Shown here one piece after another: positions 61,953 through 64,000 of a DNA stretch of 64,000 bases. Origin of the DNA: Flavobacterium sp. Sd200 (GTDB lineage Bacteria; Bacteroidota; Bacteroidia; Flavobacteriales; Flavobacteriaceae); contig NZ_WUMN01000001.1 of NCBI RefSeq assembly GCF_009826935.1, positions 744,001-808,000 of the forward strand, in the 5' to 3' direction. The notes under the pieces were generated by a model. The model had not been told where the DNA came from. It saw nothing but the letters and a program-made list of their open reading frames with translations, and did not search any database. The number at the start of each line of letters is the position of its first letter. Position 1 is the stretch's first letter. The position numbers and the translations under genes are program-made.

Positions 61953-63866
61953 ATGAAGTACATTTTAATTTTATTCTTTTCGCTCTCACTTTATTCTGCT
62001 GCTTATGCACAGGAAAACAAAAAACATAAAGTTTTAAAAGGGGAGACAGTACTAAGTATTGCTAAGCAATATAAGGTTACACCTCATGATATTTACCGCC
62101 TTAATCCGGATGCTAAAAACGGGTTAAAGACAGATAGTGTACTCTTAATACCCGTAAATCCGCCGAAACCGCTGCCTGCTAATGCCTCGGCTCCTAAAGA
62201 ACCAGCTACAAAGCTTGCAAACAAAACACACGAGGTTGCTGCCGGAGAGACTCTTTTTAGTATCGCAAAAAAATATAAAGTTACTGTTGCCGACCTTGAA
62301 AAAGCAAATGCAGCTGTTTTAACCAATGGGGTTAAAGCAGGGCAGGAGCTCATTATACCTGTAAAAGGAAGTGGTGTGGCTGCCCAGGCTCAAACAGCAC
62401 AAACACAACAGGCAAAAAAGGGTGAGGCCTCTTATATGTTCTATACCGTAGCTGCCGGAGATACTAAATATGGCATAGCAAAAAAATATGGTATGACGGT
62501 TCAGTTGCTTGAAGAGCTTAACCCGGAGGTTAAAGACACTTTACCTTTAGGATTTAAATTAAAACTGGCTAAAGATGCTGTGGTTGAAAAGGCTGCACAA
62601 CCGGAAACTGCTGCTACTGCAGAGGCTGCAAAATATATATATCATGTTGTGGAAGCCAAAGAGACATTATATAGCTTAACTAAAGACACAGGGCTGACCG
62701 AAGAGCAACTTATTGCCCTTAATCCGGAGTTAAAAGATGGTGTTAAGGAAGGGATGAAGATTAAAGCCCCGGCAGGTTCGGGTTGGACTATTTATCCCCC
62801 AAAATCTGCTGTTGTGGATCTGTCAAGATCGTATAACAAAGCTAACAGCAAAGAGTTGTCGTTGTTGTTGCCTTTCAATCTTTATCGTTTAGAGACAGAT
62901 ACTATAAAATCAAAACTTCTTCGCACAGATAAATTTTTAAATCTTACACTCGATTTCTATGCAGGTGCACTTATTGCAATAGATTCAGCCAAAACTTTAG
63001 GATTACCGCTGAAAGTTAAAATATTAGATGCAAAAGAAACTTCTAAAACATCTGATGTAGCCACACTAAAAAATAATCTTACTACAAGTAATGCTGTTAT
63101 AGGCCCATTTTTTCAGGCAAATGCCGAGAGTGCAGCAGCTCTGTTGCCGGGCATACCCGTAATATCGCCTATGGCAAAAGAGAGCGGAAGGTTTTTTAAT
63201 AACCTGTATCTAAGTATACCGGGCGATGAAACTATGCGTCTTTCACTACTTGAATATCTAAAAACAAAACAGGGTAATGTTATTGCCATAGTTGATAAAA
63301 AGAAAACCAGCTCCAGAGAGTTTATCAAGGCAAACTACCCGGAAGTTCGTTTTGTTGAAGGAATTACCGGAGATGGCATAAGAGCATTACTCGTTAAAGA
63401 TAAAGTTAACTATGTAATTTTAGATACTGAAGCATTAAGCTCTGTTACGGGTACTACAAAATTGCTTGAAGAAGCTTTAATTGATTTTAATATACAGCTT
63501 GCAGTACTTGATAAAAATGAAAAGTATGATAACGATGAGGTGCCTATTACAAGGCTTACTAAGTTAAAAATGCTTTATCCATCGTTAACAAGAGATGGAG
63601 ATACTCCGCAATCATTACTTTTTACAAAAATATTCAGGCAAAAAAATGGTTATAATCCGTCCCAATATGCAGTTCGTGGTTTTGATGTAACATTTGACGT
63701 AATACAGCGCCTGTTTCAAAAAGAAAGTTTTGAATCTATGACCCCAATGACATCTGCCCAGGTAGAGAATAAATTTTCTTATGCAACGGTAAATGGAGGT
63801 AATTATAATACAGGGGTTTTTATCATGCAATATGAAGAAGGCCCGACAGTAAAAGAAGCACAATAA
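61953..63866 (+). CDS. Four-LysM protein with C-terminal substrate-binding-like domain (637 aa)
   Basis: A signal peptide (MKYILILFFSLSLYSAAYA) is followed by four LysM domains (about residues 24-65, 88-135, 164-205 and 229-272; cores HKVLKGETVLSIAKQYKVT, HEVAAGETLFSIAKKYKVT, YTVAAGDTKYGIAKKYGMT, YHVVEAKETLYSLTKDTGL). The C-terminal 330 residues look like a periplasmic binding-protein fold of the amino-acid ABC type (FLNLTLDFYAGALIAIDSA, VIGPFFQANAESAAALLPGIPVISPMA split by position). It would sit on peptidoglycan and bind a small ligand or a LpoA-like partner (inference). Confidence 0.88.
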   Translation: MKYILILFFSLSLYSAAYAQENKKHKVLKGETVLSIAKQYKVTPHDIYRLNPDAKNGLKTDSVLLIPVNPPKPLPANASAPKEPATKLANKTHEVAAGETLFSIAKKYKVTVADLEKANAAVLTNGVKAGQELIIPVKGSGVAAQAQTAQTQQAKKGEASYMFYTVAAGDTKYGIAKKYGMTVQLLEELNPEVKDTLPLGFKLKLAKDAVVEKAAQPETAATAEAAKYIYHVVEAKETLYSLTKDTGLTEEQLIALNPELKDGVKEGMKIKAPAGSGWTIYPPKSAVVDLSRSYNKANSKELSLLLPFNLYRLETDTIKSKLLRTDKFLNLTLDFYAGALIAIDSAKTLGLPLKVKILDAKETSKTSDVATLKNNLTTSNAVIGPFFQANAESAAALLPGIPVISPMAKESGRFFNNLYLSIPGDETMRLSLLEYLKTKQGNVIAIVDKKKTSSREFIKANYPEVRFVEGITGDGIRALLVKDKVNYVILDTEALSSVTGTTKLLEEALIDFNIQLAVLDKNEKYDNDEVPITRLTKLKMLYPSLTRDGDTPQSLLFTKIFRQKNGYNPSQYAVRGFDVTFDVIQRLFQKESFESMTPMTSAQVENKFSYATVNGGNYNTGVFIMQYEEGPTVKEAQ

Positions 63867-63870
63867 TAGT

Positions 63871-64000
63871 ATGACATCTAAAGTAACTTATCTTGGCGAT
63901 CTAAGAACATCGTCAATACACCTGCAATCCGGCAGCGAAATAATATCTGATGCGCCGGTAGATAATAACGGTAAAGGTGAAGCATTTTCACCAACCGATA
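63871..64000 (+). CDS. OsmC-like protein, start only (partial)
   Basis: Starts MTSKVTYLGDLRTSSIHLQS 4 bp after the preceding stop and runs open to the window end. The opening strand pattern and ISDAPVDNNGKGEAFSPTD match OsmC/YhfA-type peroxidase proteins. The catalytic Cys lies outside the window. Confidence 0.7.
   Translation, partial: MTSKVTYLGDLRTSSIHLQSGSEIISDAPVDNNGKGEAFSPTD

Noticed and set aside
1..64000. CRISPR arrays or complete insertion sequences
   Set aside because: No regularly spaced short repeats and no intact transposase were seen; only the integrase stub and excisionase-like genes point to mobility.

Overview
The window looks like chromosome from a flavobacterium or close relative (Bacteroidetes, Flavobacteriaceae). 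The signs are: A+T-rich sequence with very short or absent Shine-Dalgarno sites; promoter motifs of the TAnnTTTG type; a protein with a type A C-terminal sorting domain for the type IX secretion system; lineage-typical families (DUF5107-TPR, DUF3810, DUF4258, membrane MutS-like ATPase, formimidoylglutamase); and AraC and LytTR regulators. The species cannot be named from this sequence.

Layout. (a) 1-8.5 kb: a MacB-type ABC efflux operon on the minus strand (adaptor, ATPase, two paralogous FtsX-type permeases). It diverges from an NtrC-like response regulator and its histidine kinase, with tandem palindromic operator sites in the shared intergenic region. (b) 8.6-19.9 kb: an AraC regulator divergent from a sugar-use operon without SusC/SusD, made of a DUF5107-TPR protein, a GH35 beta-galactosidase-like enzyme, a sugar/H+ symporter and a GH2 lipoprotein. 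(c) 20-24.6 kb: an AraC regulator divergent from a cupin lipoprotein and a carboxymuconolactone-decarboxylase/monooxygenase fusion, then a lipoprotein facing a membrane-anchored winged-helix regulator. (d) 24.6-27.3 kb: decayed defence DNA, with a frameshifted, truncated exonuclease-RecQ-type gene and an intact but orphan HsdM.

(e) 27.5-47.6 kb: a stretch bounded by two direct copies of a 132-133 bp sequence. One copy abuts the 3' end of a tRNA-Val gene and lies beside the N-terminal stub of a tyrosine recombinase, so this is best read as an old integrated island, or several layered insertions, at tRNA-Val. It holds a LytS/LytTR two-component system, an RND efflux operon with TetR and a membrane nucleotidyl cyclase, a very A+T-rich AraC/esterase block, small proteins typical of mobile elements, a broken XRE regulator, an aldo/keto reductase-HxlR pair, a Crp-like regulator with two small enzyme-like proteins, a pair of unknown proteins and a truncated DUF1016 nuclease.

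(f) 47.6-64 kb: ordinary chromosomal genes. They include DUF4258 with a probable small RNA or attenuator just upstream, a coiled-coil membrane protein, formimidoylglutamase, a membrane MutS-like ATPase, a T9SS cargo protein, a DUF3810-ECF sigma-membrane protein-TraB cluster, GlmM-type phosphohexomutase overlapping an exported peptide deformylase, TcdA/TatD, two LysM proteins and the start of an OsmC-like gene.

No complete insertion sequence and no CRISPR array was seen. The best leads for new biology are the tRNA-Val island boundaries, the RNA at 48.1 kb, the membrane-tethered regulator with its divergent lipoprotein, the TetR/cyclase pair attached to the RND pump, and the exported peptide deformylase.
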